Below are positions 17,963 to 31,924 of a stretch of DNA of 64,000 bases, piece by piece. The stretch lies in contig NZ_JAPPRC010000003.1 of the NCBI RefSeq assembly GCF_026672425.1, forward strand, positions 259,001 to 323,000, given 5' to 3'. The notes below the pieces were generated by a model. That model saw only the letters and a program-made list of their open reading frames with translations, did no database searches and was not told the DNA's origin. The stretch is from Pannonibacter sp. SL95 (GTDB taxonomy: Bacteria; Pseudomonadota; Alphaproteobacteria; Rhizobiales; Stappiaceae). Position 1 is the stretch's first letter, and every line of letters starts with the position of its first letter. The position numbers were made by a program, and so were the translations under genes.

Positions 17963-18027
17963 CGGCTGCGGCAGTGACTTTCGGGTTTTGGCGAGTGCGG
18001 GGGCATTCCAGGCGTAAGGAGGCCTAG

Positions 18028-19278
18028 ATGAAGAAGTTCGGTGTGACCGGCGACCATACATCCCGGCCGCAAGGCCTTGGCTGGCAGCGCAGCGCCGCCG
18101 CCGCCTTGTCGCTGGCGGCGCTTGTCTGGGCCGGGTCCGCGCGTGCGGACGAACGGTTTGATGCCTTCATTCGCGGCATGTGGCCGGAAGCGAAGGCCGC
18201 CGGCATTTCGCCCGATACCTACAATGCCATCTTCACTGACATGACGCCCGATCCGGACACCGTGCGGCTCATGTCGACGCAGTCCGAATTCGTCAAGCCG
18301 GTGTGGGACTACCTCGGCAGCGCCGTGTCGGAGAACCGGATCGAGACCGGCCGCAAGATGCTGCAGGAACATGGCGCCGTGCTGCGTCAGATCGAGGCGC
18401 GCTACGGTGTCGACCGGGCGGCTGTGCTCGCGGTCTGGGGCATGGAGACCAACTACGGTGGCTTCATGGGCAAGCACAATGTCATCCGCGCGCTGGCAAC
18501 GCTCGCCTATGGCGCACCGCGCCGCCAGGATTTCTGGAAGGGTGAGCTGATCACCGCGCTGGCCATCGTGCAGGCCGGGCATGTGCGCAATGACCAGATG
18601 ATCGGTTCCTGGGCTGGCGCGATGGGCCATACCCAGTTCATGCCGACCAGCTGGAAGCGCTATGCCGCCGACTACAACGGCGATGGCAAGCGCGACATCT
18701 GGACAAGCGTGCCGGACGCGCTGGCCTCGACGGCCAACTACCTCAAGGAACATGGCTGGCAGACTGGCAAGACCTGGGGCTACGAGATCAAGCTGCCGCG
18801 CGGCTTCGACTATTCGCTGGCCGATGACAGCACCACCAAGACCATGGCCGAATGGGCCCGCCTCGGCGTCGTGCGCGCTAACGGCAAGGACTTCCCGCGG
18901 GCCGACGACAAGGCCGTTCTTGTCCTTCCGGCGGGTGCCGCTGGACCCGGCTTCCTGATGCTGCGCAACTTCTTCGTCATCAAGCGCTATAACAACGCCA
19001 CCGCCTATGCGCTGGCCGTCGGTCATCTGGCGGATCGCATCCGGGGCGGCGATGCGCTCGTTGGCGACTGGAAGCGGGAGCACCTGCCGCTCAACAAGGA
19101 ACAGACGATGCAGCTCCAGGCGGCGCTCAACCGCAAGGGCTTCAACGTCGGCAATCCGGACGGTCTGGCCGGACCGACCACCCGCAAGGCCATCCGCGCC
19201 TTCCAGAAGTCGCGCGGGCTCATTCCGGATGGCTACGCGTCCGTGCTTCTGCTGGCACAGATGCAGAAGGGCGGTTGA
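18028..19278 (+). CDS. Lytic murein transglycosylase with peptidoglycan-binding domain
   Basis: A 416-residue MltB-family enzyme. A long n-region and hydrophobic leader end at about residue 42 (SARADERF). The SLT_2 domain spans about 45-335, with the catalytic Glu in VWGMETNYGGFMG and the conserved GAMGHTQFMPTSW. A C-terminal PG_binding_1 domain (about 350-412, DGLAGPTTRKAIRAFQKSRG) targets peptidoglycan. It acts in the periplasm to cleave glycan strands with formation of 1,6-anhydro ends. The start is well placed by AAGGAGG at 18016-18022, five bases before ATG. A DUF459 protein gene follows on the same strand 64 bases later. Confidence 0.94.
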   Translation: MKKFGVTGDHTSRPQGLGWQRSAAAALSLAALVWAGSARADERFDAFIRGMWPEAKAAGISPDTYNAIFTDMTPDPDTVRLMSTQSEFVKPVWDYLGSAVSENRIETGRKMLQEHGAVLRQIEARYGVDRAAVLAVWGMETNYGGFMGKHNVIRALATLAYGAPRRQDFWKGELITALAIVQAGHVRNDQMIGSWAGAMGHTQFMPTSWKRYAADYNGDGKRDIWTSVPDALASTANYLKEHGWQTGKTWGYEIKLPRGFDYSLADDSTTKTMAEWARLGVVRANGKDFPRADDKAVLVLPAGAAGPGFLMLRNFFVIKRYNNATAYALAVGHLADRIRGGDALVGDWKREHLPLNKEQTMQLQAALNRKGFNVGNPDGLAGPTTRKAIRAFQKSRGLIPDGYASVLLLAQMQKGG

Positions 19279-19342
19279 TCCCGCCTTCCGGTCTGCGATG
19301 CCCCGGCCTATAGTGCGCTTCGCACAGATGGAGGCCACCGCC

Positions 19343-20494
19343 GTGCCGCGCAGCCCGGGTTTCTTGCCGATGATCCTGTTGTGCCTCGGGCTTGCCCTTT
19401 CTGGCGGGCTCTGGGGCTCGCCTGCGCATGCCCAGAACGGGCCGATCACGCCGCCTCCGTCCGAAGACGGCTTCAACCCTTTCGGCCCGCTGTTGCGGCT
19501 GTTTGGCGTCACCGAGCGGGAGCGTCCGGTGAAGGAAAAGGCACCCGCCGCCGTCCGCCCGGCCAAGCAGCCGAGTGGTCCGCCCGCCTTCACCGCCGCG
19601 CCGAAGGACGAGGACGCCGGTGTCATTCTCGTTGTCGGCGATGGCATGGCGGATGGGCTGATGGAGGGCATGTCCTTCATCCTGGCGCAGAAACCCTCCG
19701 TCCGCGTCGAGAAGATCAGTGAGCCGAAAGCCGGTCTGCTCGGCGAGCCGCCCGTTGCCTGGGCTGACCGGATTGCCGCGCGCATCGCGGGTGGCAACGT
19801 CCGGGCTGTCGTGATGATGCTGGGGTCTGGCGATCTGCCGCCCGTGCCGTCCGCCGCGGCGCCTGTCGATCCAGCGGTGGTCGAACCCGCCGCCACGAAC
19901 AGCTTCGGCACGCCGGCCTGGCGCGAGACCTATCGCCAGCGGCTGGGCGCGATCATTCAGGTCGTCCGGCGCGAGCGCAAGCCATTCATCGTGGTCGGTC
20001 TGCCGCCAGCCGAATCCCCGGACATCAGCCAGAATTTCCAGGTCATCAACGATGTGCTGAAACTGACGGCCGAAGGCGCTCGCTCAACCTATGTCGACAT
20101 CTGGTCGGTCTTCCTTGACGACAACGAAGCCTATGCCGTGTTCGGTCCGGACGTGGAAGGCCAGCGCCGCCGGCTGCGCGCCAATGACGGCATCGGCTTC
20201 ACCTGGGCCGGCTACCGCAAGGTCGCCTTCTTCGTCGAGCGGGAGCTTGCCCGTGTGCTCGGCGGCTACGGCAGCCAGGCTTTCGAGGGTGTTGCCGATG
20301 ACCCGGGCTTCATCGTCCTGACCGGCCGCACCGTTCCTGCCGATGACACGCTCGCCGGCGGCCCTGAAGTGGTCGATGAATTCGCCCCCGAACCCGCCGC
20401 CTCGGTCCAGGCAGCACAGCGCTTCCTTGTCCTCGGCGACGCCCCCGCCTCCGTCCCCGGCCGCGTCGACGCCACCCTGCTCGAAACGCGCTGA
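19343..20494 (+). CDS. DUF459 (SGNH-hydrolase-like) periplasmic protein
   Basis: A 383-residue protein with a signal peptide (VPRSPGFLPMILLCLGLAL to PAHAQ). The GTG at 19343 is chosen because GGAGG lies eight bases upstream; earlier in-frame ATGs at 19298 and 19328 lack a site. The DUF459 region (about 95-330) has the SGNH-like blocks ILVVGDGMADGL and VVMMLGSGDLPP, and a C-terminal GFTWAGYRKVAFF. The first block has Asp-Gly where SGNH enzymes have Asp-Ser, so the usual catalytic Ser may be absent. The family often neighbours cell-wall or O-acetylation genes; here it follows a lytic transglycosylase, suggesting a cell-envelope role. Confidence 0.8.
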   Translation: MPRSPGFLPMILLCLGLALSGGLWGSPAHAQNGPITPPPSEDGFNPFGPLLRLFGVTERERPVKEKAPAAVRPAKQPSGPPAFTAAPKDEDAGVILVVGDGMADGLMEGMSFILAQKPSVRVEKISEPKAGLLGEPPVAWADRIAARIAGGNVRAVVMMLGSGDLPPVPSAAAPVDPAVVEPAATNSFGTPAWRETYRQRLGAIIQVVRRERKPFIVVGLPPAESPDISQNFQVINDVLKLTAEGARSTYVDIWSVFLDDNEAYAVFGPDVEGQRRRLRANDGIGFTWAGYRKVAFFVERELARVLGGYGSQAFEGVADDPGFIVLTGRTVPADDTLAGGPEVVDEFAPEPAASVQAAQRFLVLGDAPASVPGRVDATLLETR

Positions 20495-20503
20495 TCCACC
20501 GAT

Positions 20504-20555
20504 GTCACCCCGGGCGAGCAACGCGAGACCCGGGGCCTACTCGTTCGCAGAGCGG
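20504..20555. repeat. REP-like palindromic repeat, single arm (copy A)
   Basis: The arm starts GTCACCCCGGGCGAGC, continues to ACCCGGGG and ends CTACTCGTTCGCAGAGCGG. Internally CCCCGGG pairs with CCCGGGG. Nearly the same sequence is found at 44937-44984, and, inverted, at 45062-45113, so it is a dispersed intergenic repeat family in this genome. Confidence 0.75.
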
Positions 20556-20622
20556 GAAAGATGGTGGCGGCGCTGCAAAAGCCTGTTTTCCAGCGGAAGG
20601 CAATGAAATACCGGCAGTCCGC

Positions 20623-20653
20623 AAAAAAACGAAGGGCGGCCAATGGGCCGCCC
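20623..20653 (-). terminator. Rho-independent terminator of gltBD
   Basis: On the minus strand GGGCGGCC pairs with GGCCGCCC around CATT, followed by TTCGTTTTTTT. It lies 25 bases after the gltD stop codon. The stem plus seven U residues is a canonical intrinsic terminator. Confidence 0.85.
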
Positions 20654-20677
20654 TCATGATTTCACTGTCTCAGCGCC

Positions 20678-22108
20678 TCAACGCGGCAGCAGGCTGGAGC
20701 CGGTCAGGTACTCGTCGATGGCGCGGGCGGCCTGGCGGCCTTCGCGGATCGCCCAGACCACCAGCGACTGGCCACGGCGCACGTCACCGGCGGCAAAGAC
20801 GTTGTCGATGCTGGTCTTGTAGTCCTCGGTGTTGGCCTTGACGTTGCCGCGCGGGTCCAGCGCTAGCTTGTCGCCGGCTTCCGCGATGAACGTGTCGGCG
20901 CGCGGGCCCGCAAAGCCGATGGCGGCCATGACGAGGTCGGCACGCAGGATGAATTCCGTGCCCGGGATCGGCTTGCGCTTTTCGTCGACACGGGCGCACT
21001 TGACGCCGGTAACGCGGCCGTCTTCCGACACGAGGCCCAGCGTTGCGGCTGCAAACTCGCGCTCCGCGCCTTCTGCCTGCGACGACGAGGTGCGGAACTT
21101 GGTTGGCCAATAGGGCCAGACGGTCAGCTTGTCCTCGCGCAGCGGCGGGATCGGGCGGATGTCGAGCTGGGTCACTGACAGGGCGCCCTGGCGGAAGGCG
21201 GTGCCGACGCAGTCCGAGGCCGTGTCACCGCCGCCGATGACGACGACATGCTTGCCACCGGCCCAGATCGGCGCTTCACCCGACACGTCTTCCCCGCCAA
21301 CGCGGCGGTTCTGCTGCACCAGGTAGTCCATCGCCCAATGCACGCCTTCAAGGTCCATGCTGCCGATGCCCGGATCGCGCGGACGCTCGGCGCCAGCGGC
21401 CAGCAGCACCGCGTCATGGCGCTCGGACAGCTCTTCCATGGTCACGGTGACGCCGACGTTGACGCCATAGTGGAAGGTGACGCCTTCGGCTTCCATCTGG
21501 GTGACGCGGCGGTCGATGTGCCGCTTCTCCATCTTGAAGTCCGGGATGCCGTAACGCAGCAGGCCACCGGCGCGCGGCTCGCGCTCGTAGACATGCACCG
21601 TGTGGCCGGCGCGGGCCAGCTGCTGTGCTGCGGCCATGCCTGCCGGGCCCGAGCCGACGATGGCGACGGTCTGGCCGGTCTTGGTGGCGGAGGGTTCAGG
21701 AACGATCCAGCCTTCGGCCCAGCCCTTGTCGGCCAGCGCCTGCTCGATGGTCTTGATGTTGACCGGCATGTCTTCCAGGTTCAGCGTGCAGGCTTCCTCG
21801 CAAGGGGCGGGGCAGACGCGGCCGGTGAATTCCGGGAAGTTGTTGGTCGAATGCAGGTTGCGCACGGCCAGTTCCCAGTCGCCCTGGTAGACCAGGTCGT
21901 TCCAGTCCGGGATCTGGTTGTGCACCGGGCAGCCGGCGGGGCCATGGCAATAGGGAATGCCACAGTCCATGCAGCGCGCGGCCTGGCGTTCCACGTCCCC
22001 TTCGTTCAGCGGCAGCGTGAACTCGCGGAAGTGGCGAATGCGGTCGGAAGCCGGCTGATACTTCTGGTCCTGCCGGTCGATCTCGAGAAATCCGGTAACC
22101 TTGCCCAA
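20678..22108 (-). CDS. gltD: Glutamate synthase (NADPH) small subunit
   Basis: A 476-residue beta subunit of GOGAT. The N-terminal Fe-S domain has the cysteine clusters [20 protein letters not shown] and [11 protein letters not shown]. It is followed by the FAD site [18 protein letters not shown] and an NADPH-binding domain ([15 protein letters not shown]). It passes electrons from NADPH to the large subunit, which makes two glutamates from glutamine and 2-oxoglutarate. The start is a TTG at 22106-22108: AAGGAGG (minus strand of 22114-22120) lies five bases upstream and the family N terminus (GKVTGFLEI) begins there. It follows gltB with a 118-base gap. Confidence 0.96.
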   Translation of the reverse strand: MGKVTGFLEIDRQDQKYQPASDRIRHFREFTLPLNEGDVERQAARCMDCGIPYCHGPAGCPVHNQIPDWNDLVYQGDWELAVRNLHSTNNFPEFTGRVCPAPCEEACTLNLEDMPVNIKTIEQALADKGWAEGWIVPEPSATKTGQTVAIVGSGPAGMAAAQQLARAGHTVHVYEREPRAGGLLRYGIPDFKMEKRHIDRRVTQMEAEGVTFHYGVNVGVTVTMEELSERHDAVLLAAGAERPRDPGIGSMDLEGVHWAMDYLVQQNRRVGGEDVSGEAPIWAGGKHVVVIGGGDTASDCVGTAFRQGALSVTQLDIRPIPPLREDKLTVWPYWPTKFRTSSSQAEGAEREFAAATLGLVSEDGRVTGVKCARVDEKRKPIPGTEFILRADLVMAAIGFAGPRADTFIAEAGDKLALDPRGNVKANTEDYKTSIDNVFAAGDVRRGQSLVVWAIREGRQAARAIDEYLTGSSLLPR

Positions 22109-22226
22109 GGTAACCTCCTTGAAAAATCCTGTCTGTGACGGGCCGCCTCGACCATCATCGGGAGGCGGCGGCTTGGCGTTGGCACCCGCCCCGCCGGCTT
22201 GCCGGAGGGGCGGGGGAAGGGGCGGC

Positions 22227-26963
<4,737 letters not shown>

Positions 26964-27613
26964 TATGCGCCCTCACTGTGTTGGCAGTGGCGCCGCGTGA
27001 CGTCGGGAAAATGAGCACGCGCGTCCGTCCACCCTGGACCAGGCGCATGCGACCCCCCTCAGCCTCTGCCGCGGCTCTGTCTTAATTTAACGCGTCGCTC
27101 GTCGAAAGCGAATCGTCGCGCTGTGGCGGATGTCCGCCAGGCTGTTTCCGCCTGACTTCTGCCGGTGCGGCCGTGCGGCGCGCCCGTGGCATGGCCAGTC
27201 GGGCGGGGACCCTGTTTCTTCTGCGCCGGCCGGTGGTGCCGTTCCGGTTTTCCAGCGCCTTGCCGCGGTTCGCCCACGGCTCCTCAGGTCTTCCCCTCTG
27301 CCTTGAAAAGGGACAGCATTCCTGCCCTATTTCCAAGCCGCGCGAACATGCCAGATTTCAACCGGGTGAGCAAGACCGTTTCTGGGGTCGAAAATCCTGT
27401 TTGTTTCGCCCATCGAGCGGATTTTGATTTTTCGCTTCACTTCCGCGCTCATAGGGAAAGAAAATTTCACACTTCTCGTTCAATTAGTGTTGGGCTGACG
27501 GTGGTCAGTTTGTCACAGGCGTTTGATTTCCTATTGATTGGCCGTCCGGCCACTCTGGAACTGCGCCAGGTGCAATGAACGCCTGTCAGTCAGATCCTTT
27601 CTGGGAGATCCAT
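26964..27613. other. 650-base intergenic region between gltB and the bufferin operon
   Basis: No convincing gene is seen. Short open frames here lack ribosome sites and recognisable products. The part from about 27390 to 27550 is distinctly more A/T-rich than its surroundings, as expected for promoter DNA. It contains a small palindrome, CTGAC-GGTG-GTCAG (27495-27508), about 105 bases before the precursor ATG. I could not recognise a specific sigma-factor motif. Confidence 0.6.
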
Positions 27614-27910
27614 ATGAGCAAGATGATCCTTTCCGCAGCATTTGTTGCAGGTGCGGTTGCCACCGCCGTCTCGGGCCTTTCGACTGCCGCCGTTGCCCAG
27701 GATGCCAAGGAAAAGTGCTACGGCGTGTCGCTCGCCGGCAAGAATGACTGCAAGGCTGGTCCGGGCACGACCTGCGCCGGGTCTTCCACCGTCGACTATC
27801 AGGGCAATGCCTGGACGCTCGTCCCGAAAGGCACTTGCGTGTCCATGAGCGTTCCGGATGGCCGCATGGGCTCGTTGGAGCCGCTGACCCGCGATCTGCC
27901 GAAGTCCTGA
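27614..27910 (+). CDS. bufA1: Bufferin-type RiPP precursor, DUF2282 family
   Basis: A 98-residue precursor. A Sec-type signal peptide ([20 protein letters not shown] to TAAVAQ, about 28 residues) precedes a small core with four Cys at 35, 46, 54 and 75, in [18 protein letters not shown] and KGTCVSM. This spacing is that of DUF2282 bufferins, copper-binding peptides whose central cysteines are reported to be turned into thiooxazoles by an MNIO enzyme and then exported. GGGAG at 27603-27607 lies six bases before ATG 27614, preferred over an ATG at 27575. The DUF692, DUF2063 and DoxX genes follow in the order known for bufferin operons. Metal stress control is plausible but not visible in the sequence. 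Confidence 0.92.
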   Translation: MSKMILSAAFVAGAVATAVSGLSTAAVAQDAKEKCYGVSLAGKNDCKAGPGTTCAGSSTVDYQGNAWTLVPKGTCVSMSVPDGRMGSLEPLTRDLPKS

Positions 27911-28000
27911 TTTCACAGCTTCGCGGCTGGCCGGAATGAACCTCCTGCCAGCCGCATTCATTTGACTGGATTTTTCCGTTCCCGCACCCCGGACAATGCC

Positions 28001-28888
28001 ATGACTGCCGCGTTCCCGTCTCGAATTGACGCCGCCTTGCCTCAGCGCGCCGGTGTCGGCCTCAAGGGCGAGCACGTGCCGGAAATCCTGGCGAACAGGC
28101 CGGACATCGGGTTTTTCGAGATCCACGCCGAAAATTACATGGAAGTGGGCGGTGCGCCGCATCGCCATCTGGAGACCATCCGCCGCGACTATCCCCTGTC
28201 GCTACACGGGGTTGGCCTGTCGATCGGTGGGGCCGGACCGCTGGACCGGGATCATCTGACCCGCCTGCGCAAGGTTGCCGACCGCTATGAGCCGGGTCTC
28301 TTCTCCGAGCACCTGGCCTGGTCGACCCACGACACCACCTATTACAACGACCTGCTGCCGCTGCCCTACACGGAGGCCACGCTGGCGCATGTCGTGTCCC
28401 ACATCAATCAGGTTCAGGACGCGATGGGCCGGCAGATGCTGCTGGAAAATCCTTCCACCTATGTCGCCTTTGCCGAAAGCACGCTGTCCGAAACCGCCTT
28501 CCTGCGGGAAATCGTCCAGCGCACGGGTTGCGGCCTGCTGCTTGACGTCAACAACGTCCATGTCTCGGCGACCAATCACGGCTGGTCGGCCGAGACTTAT
28601 CTCTCCGAGTTTCCGCTGGACCAAGTTCAGGAAATCCATCTCGGCGGCCATGCGCCCGACATCGACGATGACGGCCTGCCGCTTCTGATCGATGCCCACG
28701 ACCGGGCCGTCGACCAGGAAGTCTGGCGCCTCTTTGCGCTCGTCGCCAACAGGGTTGGTCCGCTGCCGACCCTGATCGAATGGGACAATGACGTTCCGGC
28801 CTGGCCGGTTCTTCTGGATGAAGCCCGGTCGGCCGACCGCATCCTCTCGGGCGCCGCCAGCCGGGAGCTTCGCCGCGCGCATGGTTGA
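28001..28888 (+). CDS. bufB: DUF692 multinuclear iron oxidase (bufferin maturation)
   Basis: A 295-residue TIM-barrel enzyme of the DUF692/MNIO family. Likely metal ligands occur in the conserved segments [12 protein letters not shown] (His69), FSEHLAW (His104), LLENPSTY (Glu149), [15 protein letters not shown] (Asp182, His187), [10 protein letters not shown] (His213, His217), DAHDR and LIEWDND. MNIO enzymes use a di- or tri-iron centre to oxidise Cys in peptide substrates into heterocycles. The ATG at 28001 is preferred to a TTG 39 bases upstream. It lies 90 bases after the precursor and overlaps the next gene by eight bases, indicating coupled translation with its partner. Confidence 0.94.
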   Translation: MTAAFPSRIDAALPQRAGVGLKGEHVPEILANRPDIGFFEIHAENYMEVGGAPHRHLETIRRDYPLSLHGVGLSIGGAGPLDRDHLTRLRKVADRYEPGLFSEHLAWSTHDTTYYNDLLPLPYTEATLAHVVSHINQVQDAMGRQMLLENPSTYVAFAESTLSETAFLREIVQRTGCGLLLDVNNVHVSATNHGWSAETYLSEFPLDQVQEIHLGGHAPDIDDDGLPLLIDAHDRAVDQEVWRLFALVANRVGPLPTLIEWDNDVPAWPVLLDEARSADRILSGAASRELRRAHG

Positions 28889-29666
28889 CCATCCGTCTCC
28901 TGTCCCGGGGCGCAAGGCTTTCGCCGCCGCGCTGCTCGCACCCGACCTGCCGGTCCCGGAGGGCGTGGTCGGGCGGGATGGTCGTCCGGCCGGCAAGCGC
29001 TTTGCCGTCTACCGCAACAATGTGGTCGTCAGTCTCACCGAAAGCCTGAAGGCAACCTATCCGGCGGTGACGGCGCTCCTCGGCGAGGAGTATTTTTCAG
29101 CGCTTGCCCGGCTCTACATCAACGCGCATCCGCCACAGTCTCCGATCTTGTCGCGCTATGGCGCTGAATTGTCGGAGTTTGTCGCGACATTCGCTCCTCT
29201 GGCTGCCTATCCTTATCTGGCTGATGTCGCCCGCTTCGAATGGGCCTGGCTGCAGAGCTATCATGCTGCCGATGCGCCCGTACTGGCTGCCGCAGACCTC
29301 GCCGCCGTACCGCCCGAGGCGCTGGCGGGCACGATCCTGACGGCCCATCCCGCTGCCAGCGTCCTGGTTTCCGCTTTCCCTGTCTTCGATCTTGTCATTG
29401 CCAACCGCTTCGAGCCGGAAGCCTCTGGTTCTGTTGATCTTTCGGAAAGCCAGACCGTGCTTTTCTCTCGCCCGGACATCGATGTGATGTTTCGCGTGAT
29501 TCCGGCTGGAACCGCCGCGCTGGCGGCTGCACTTCTGGATGGGCAAGCCCTTGGAAATGCAGCAGAACAGGCATTTGAAGCGGATCCGGCCTTCGATTTT
29601 TCGCAAGGACTTTCGGTCCTGCTCGCCGCCGGCATCTTCGGCGGTCTTGATGGGCGCGCGGCCTGA
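28881..29666 (+). CDS. bufC: DUF2063 family partner of the DUF692 enzyme
   Basis: A 261-residue protein with the DUF2063 (HvfC/BufC N-terminal) domain at about residues 8-105, including [20 protein letters not shown] and [18 protein letters not shown]. The C-terminal half is a less conserved domain; in this family it is thought to help recognise the precursor. It forms a complex with the MNIO enzyme. The ATG overlaps the end of the upstream gene (ATGGTTGA), so the two proteins are probably made in step. It ends 32 bases before a DoxX-family gene. Confidence 0.9.
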   Translation: MVDHPSPVPGRKAFAAALLAPDLPVPEGVVGRDGRPAGKRFAVYRNNVVVSLTESLKATYPAVTALLGEEYFSALARLYINAHPPQSPILSRYGAELSEFVATFAPLAAYPYLADVARFEWAWLQSYHAADAPVLAAADLAAVPPEALAGTILTAHPAASVLVSAFPVFDLVIANRFEPEASGSVDLSESQTVLFSRPDIDVMFRVIPAGTAALAAALLDGQALGNAAEQAFEADPAFDFSQGLSVLLAAGIFGGLDGRAA

Positions 29667-29698
29667 ATTTTCCGCGCAACGGGATGGGGGAAACGAAA

Positions 29699-30283
29699 AT
29701 GTCTGCCGTGATTGATTTCTTTGTTCGACTGTATGTCGCCGTCTTCAGCGCGCTGGAGCAGCTGACCCGCGGCTGGTTCATCGGTGCCTTCGCCCGCTTT
29801 GCCTTCGCTGGTATCCTGTTGATGTATTTCTGGAATTCGGCGCTGACCAAGATCAGTTCCGGCCCTCTTGGCTTCCTCACCCCCTCCACCGGCGCCTTCG
29901 CGCAGATCCTGCCGCAGATGATGCAGGCGGTGAGCTACGACCAGACGCAAATTCCGTTCTTCCCCTACCATGTCATTGTTATTGCAGGGACCTGGGCCGA
30001 ATTCGTGCTGCCGGCGATGGTCGTTCTCGGTCTTTTTACCCGCTTTGCCAGCCTTGGCATGATCGGCTTCATTGTCGTCATGAGCTATGTCGACATCAAC
30101 GGCCTCGGCGCTGACGCCACCGCCATCGGTGCCCTGTTCGACGGCAATCCCTCGGCGATGATCTCCGACCAGCGGCTGCTGTGGTGTTTTCTCCTGACTG
30201 TTCTGGTGCTTAACGGTCCGGGCAAGATCTCGCTCGACTGGGTGCTGGGCAAGCTCTACGCCCGCCGCGCGCGCTATTACTGA
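29699..30283 (+). CDS. DoxX-family membrane protein of the bufferin operon
   Basis: A 194-residue inner-membrane protein with about four helices and the DoxX pattern (FARFAFAGILLMYFWNSALT, WAEFVLPAMVVLGLFTRFAS). DoxX proteins regularly accompany DUF692/DUF2063 genes and may serve redox or membrane steps in the pathway; their exact job is not established. ATG 29699 is chosen over ATG 29684 because GGGGGA precedes it at a suitable distance. It is the last gene of the operon; the next gene starts 39 bases later and is probably functionally unrelated. Confidence 0.85.
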   Translation: MSAVIDFFVRLYVAVFSALEQLTRGWFIGAFARFAFAGILLMYFWNSALTKISSGPLGFLTPSTGAFAQILPQMMQAVSYDQTQIPFFPYHVIVIAGTWAEFVLPAMVVLGLFTRFASLGMIGFIVVMSYVDINGLGADATAIGALFDGNPSAMISDQRLLWCFLLTVLVLNGPGKISLDWVLGKLYARRARYY

Positions 30284-30322
30284 GCCGCTTGCGGCGCCGG
30301 CAAGGGGCTGCTTTAAAGAGGC

Positions 30323-31357
30323 ATGATCTTTTCAAGCGACAATTGGGCCGGAGCCAGCGCTCCGGTCTCCGAAGCCCTGACGCGGCACGCCTCAGGCTTC
30401 GTTCCCGCCTATGGCAACGACCCTCTGACCGACGCGGTGACGCGGCGATTTTCCGATATATTTGAACGGGATGTCGCTGTTTTCTTCGTCGCGACCGGTA
30501 CGGCTGCCAACGCCCTTGCCCTGTCGGCCTATGCCCGTCCGGGCGGGGTCATCTTCAGCCACCAGTCGGCCCATATCCAGGTCGATGAATGCGGCGCACC
30601 CGAGTTTTTCACCGGCGGCGGCAAGCTGCGCGGATTGCCCGGGGCAAACGGCAAGATCAGCCCGGACGACCTGATCCGGCTGATGGGCGAGCATCCGGAC
30701 GGCAATCCGATGCATGGTCAGGTGAGCGCCGTCTCGATCTCGCAGGCCACCGAATGCGGCACCGTCTATCGCCCCGATGAAATCCGTGCGCTCGCAGCGG
30801 CGGCCCACGCCAGGGGCATACCGCTGCATATGGATGGCGCGCGCTTTGCCAACGCAGTTGCCTTTCTGGGTCTGAGCCCGGCCGAAGTGACCTGGAAAGC
30901 CGGTGTGGATGTTCTGTCCTTCGGGGCGACCAAAAACGGCTGCTGGTGCGCGGAAGCGGTCATTTTCTTCAATCCGGACAACGCGTTGCAGTTTGCCTAC
31001 CTGCGCAAGCGGGCCGGCCACCTGTTCTCCAAGAGCCGTTTTGCCGCTGCCCAGTTTGAAGGCTACCTTGCAGAGGGCCACTGGCTTGCCAATGCCTCCC
31101 ATGCCAATTCCATGGCGCGGCAGCTGGGCGAAGGACTTGTTGCCAAGGGGCACCGGCTGGTCTGGCCAGTTGAGGCGAACGAGGTGTTTCCTGTCCTGCC
31201 GCACAAGACCATCGCAGCCTTGCGCGCTGCCGGCGCGCTCTTCTACGAATGGCCGGCAGACGGCGTGGAACAGGACCATTCGGCTGTCCGCCTCGTCACC
31301 TCCTTCGCCACCGATCCCGCCGACGTCGCCCGCTTTGTCGAGGTCGCAGCCGGTTGA
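30323..31357 (+). CDS. Low-specificity L-threonine aldolase
   Basis: A 344-residue PLP enzyme of the beta-eliminating lyase/threonine aldolase family. The cofactor lysine is in SFGATKNGCW, with upstream ATGTAANALAL (phosphate binding) and HMDGARFANAV (Asp contacting the pyridine nitrogen). It splits L-threonine or L-allo-threonine into glycine and acetaldehyde. AGAGG precedes ATG but is very close, so the start is not perfectly supported. It is downstream of the bufferin operon and may be read through from it. A strong terminator follows at 31411. Confidence 0.93.
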   Translation: MIFSSDNWAGASAPVSEALTRHASGFVPAYGNDPLTDAVTRRFSDIFERDVAVFFVATGTAANALALSAYARPGGVIFSHQSAHIQVDECGAPEFFTGGGKLRGLPGANGKISPDDLIRLMGEHPDGNPMHGQVSAVSISQATECGTVYRPDEIRALAAAAHARGIPLHMDGARFANAVAFLGLSPAEVTWKAGVDVLSFGATKNGCWCAEAVIFFNPDNALQFAYLRKRAGHLFSKSRFAAAQFEGYLAEGHWLANASHANSMARQLGEGLVAKGHRLVWPVEANEVFPVLPHKTIAALRAAGALFYEWPADGVEQDHSAVRLVTSFATDPADVARFVEVAAG

Positions 31358-31410
31358 GTAGCAGGTCCGCTGCCGCGCCCGGTGCCGAGATCCGAAGTCA
31401 TTGAAAAACA

Positions 31411-31444
31411 AAGCGCCCGGCCAAAATGACCGGGCGCTTTTTTT
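31411..31444. terminator. Bidirectional rho-independent terminator
   Basis: AAGCGCCCGG (31411-31420) pairs with CCGGGCGCTT (31430-31439), followed by a T-run to 31444 on the plus strand and preceded by an A-rich run that gives a U-tract on the minus strand. It lies between the convergent threonine aldolase and hsp20 genes and can serve both. Confidence 0.9.
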
Positions 31445-31477
31445 GCTGACGGGAGGGGAGGGAACGTCAGCGGGAAG

Positions 31478-31924
31478 TCAGTGGGTGTTGGCCTCGATCT
31501 GCCTGGTCTGCCCAGCCGCGATCTCGATCTTGCGCGGCTTCATGGCTTCCGGGATCTCGCGCACGAGATCGATATGCAGAAGGCCGTTCTCCAGATGTGC
31601 ACCGTTGACGCGCACATACTCGGCCAGCTGGAAGCGGCGTTCAAAGGCGCGTGATGCGATGCCGCGATAGAGCACTTCGCCGGTGCCCTCGTCTGCCTGC
31701 TTCTCGCCCTTCACGGTCAGCACGTGTTCCTTGGCTTCAAGCGAGAGTTCTTTTTCGCCAAACCCGGCCACGGCCATGGTGATGCGATAGGCGTTCTCGC
31801 CGGTGCGCTCGATGTTGTAGGGCGGGTAGCTCGGAGTATCGGCGTTCATCGTGTCAAGCATCGACAGCAACTTGTCGAAGCCGACGGTGGAGCGATAGAG
31901 GGGGCTGAAGTCAAAATGACGCAT
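31478..31924 (-). CDS. ibpA: Small heat-shock protein, Hsp20/IbpA family
   Basis: A 148-residue alpha-crystallin-domain chaperone. The N terminus MRHFDFSPLYRSTVGFD and the segment YPPYNIERTGENAYRI are typical of alphaproteobacterial IbpA. The core strands (GFGEKELSLEAKE, RGIASRAFERRFQL) and the C-terminal tail PRKIEI match the oligomerising I-x-I type motif. It holds unfolding proteins during heat shock. ATG 31924 has GAGGA upstream; an in-frame earlier codon is not needed. An RpoH-like promoter and a ROSE-like leader precede it, so both transcription and translation should respond to heat. Confidence 0.94.
   Translation of the reverse strand: MRHFDFSPLYRSTVGFDKLLSMLDTMNADTPSYPPYNIERTGENAYRITMAVAGFGEKELSLEAKEHVLTVKGEKQADEGTGEVLYRGIASRAFERRFQLAEYVRVNGAHLENGLLHIDLVREIPEAMKPRKIEIAAGQTRQIEANTH

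Noticed and set aside
27059..27578. Short open frames on both strands in the gltB-bufferin gap
   Set aside because: They overlap each other, have Arg/Pro-rich products and no ribosome sites; more likely promoter region.
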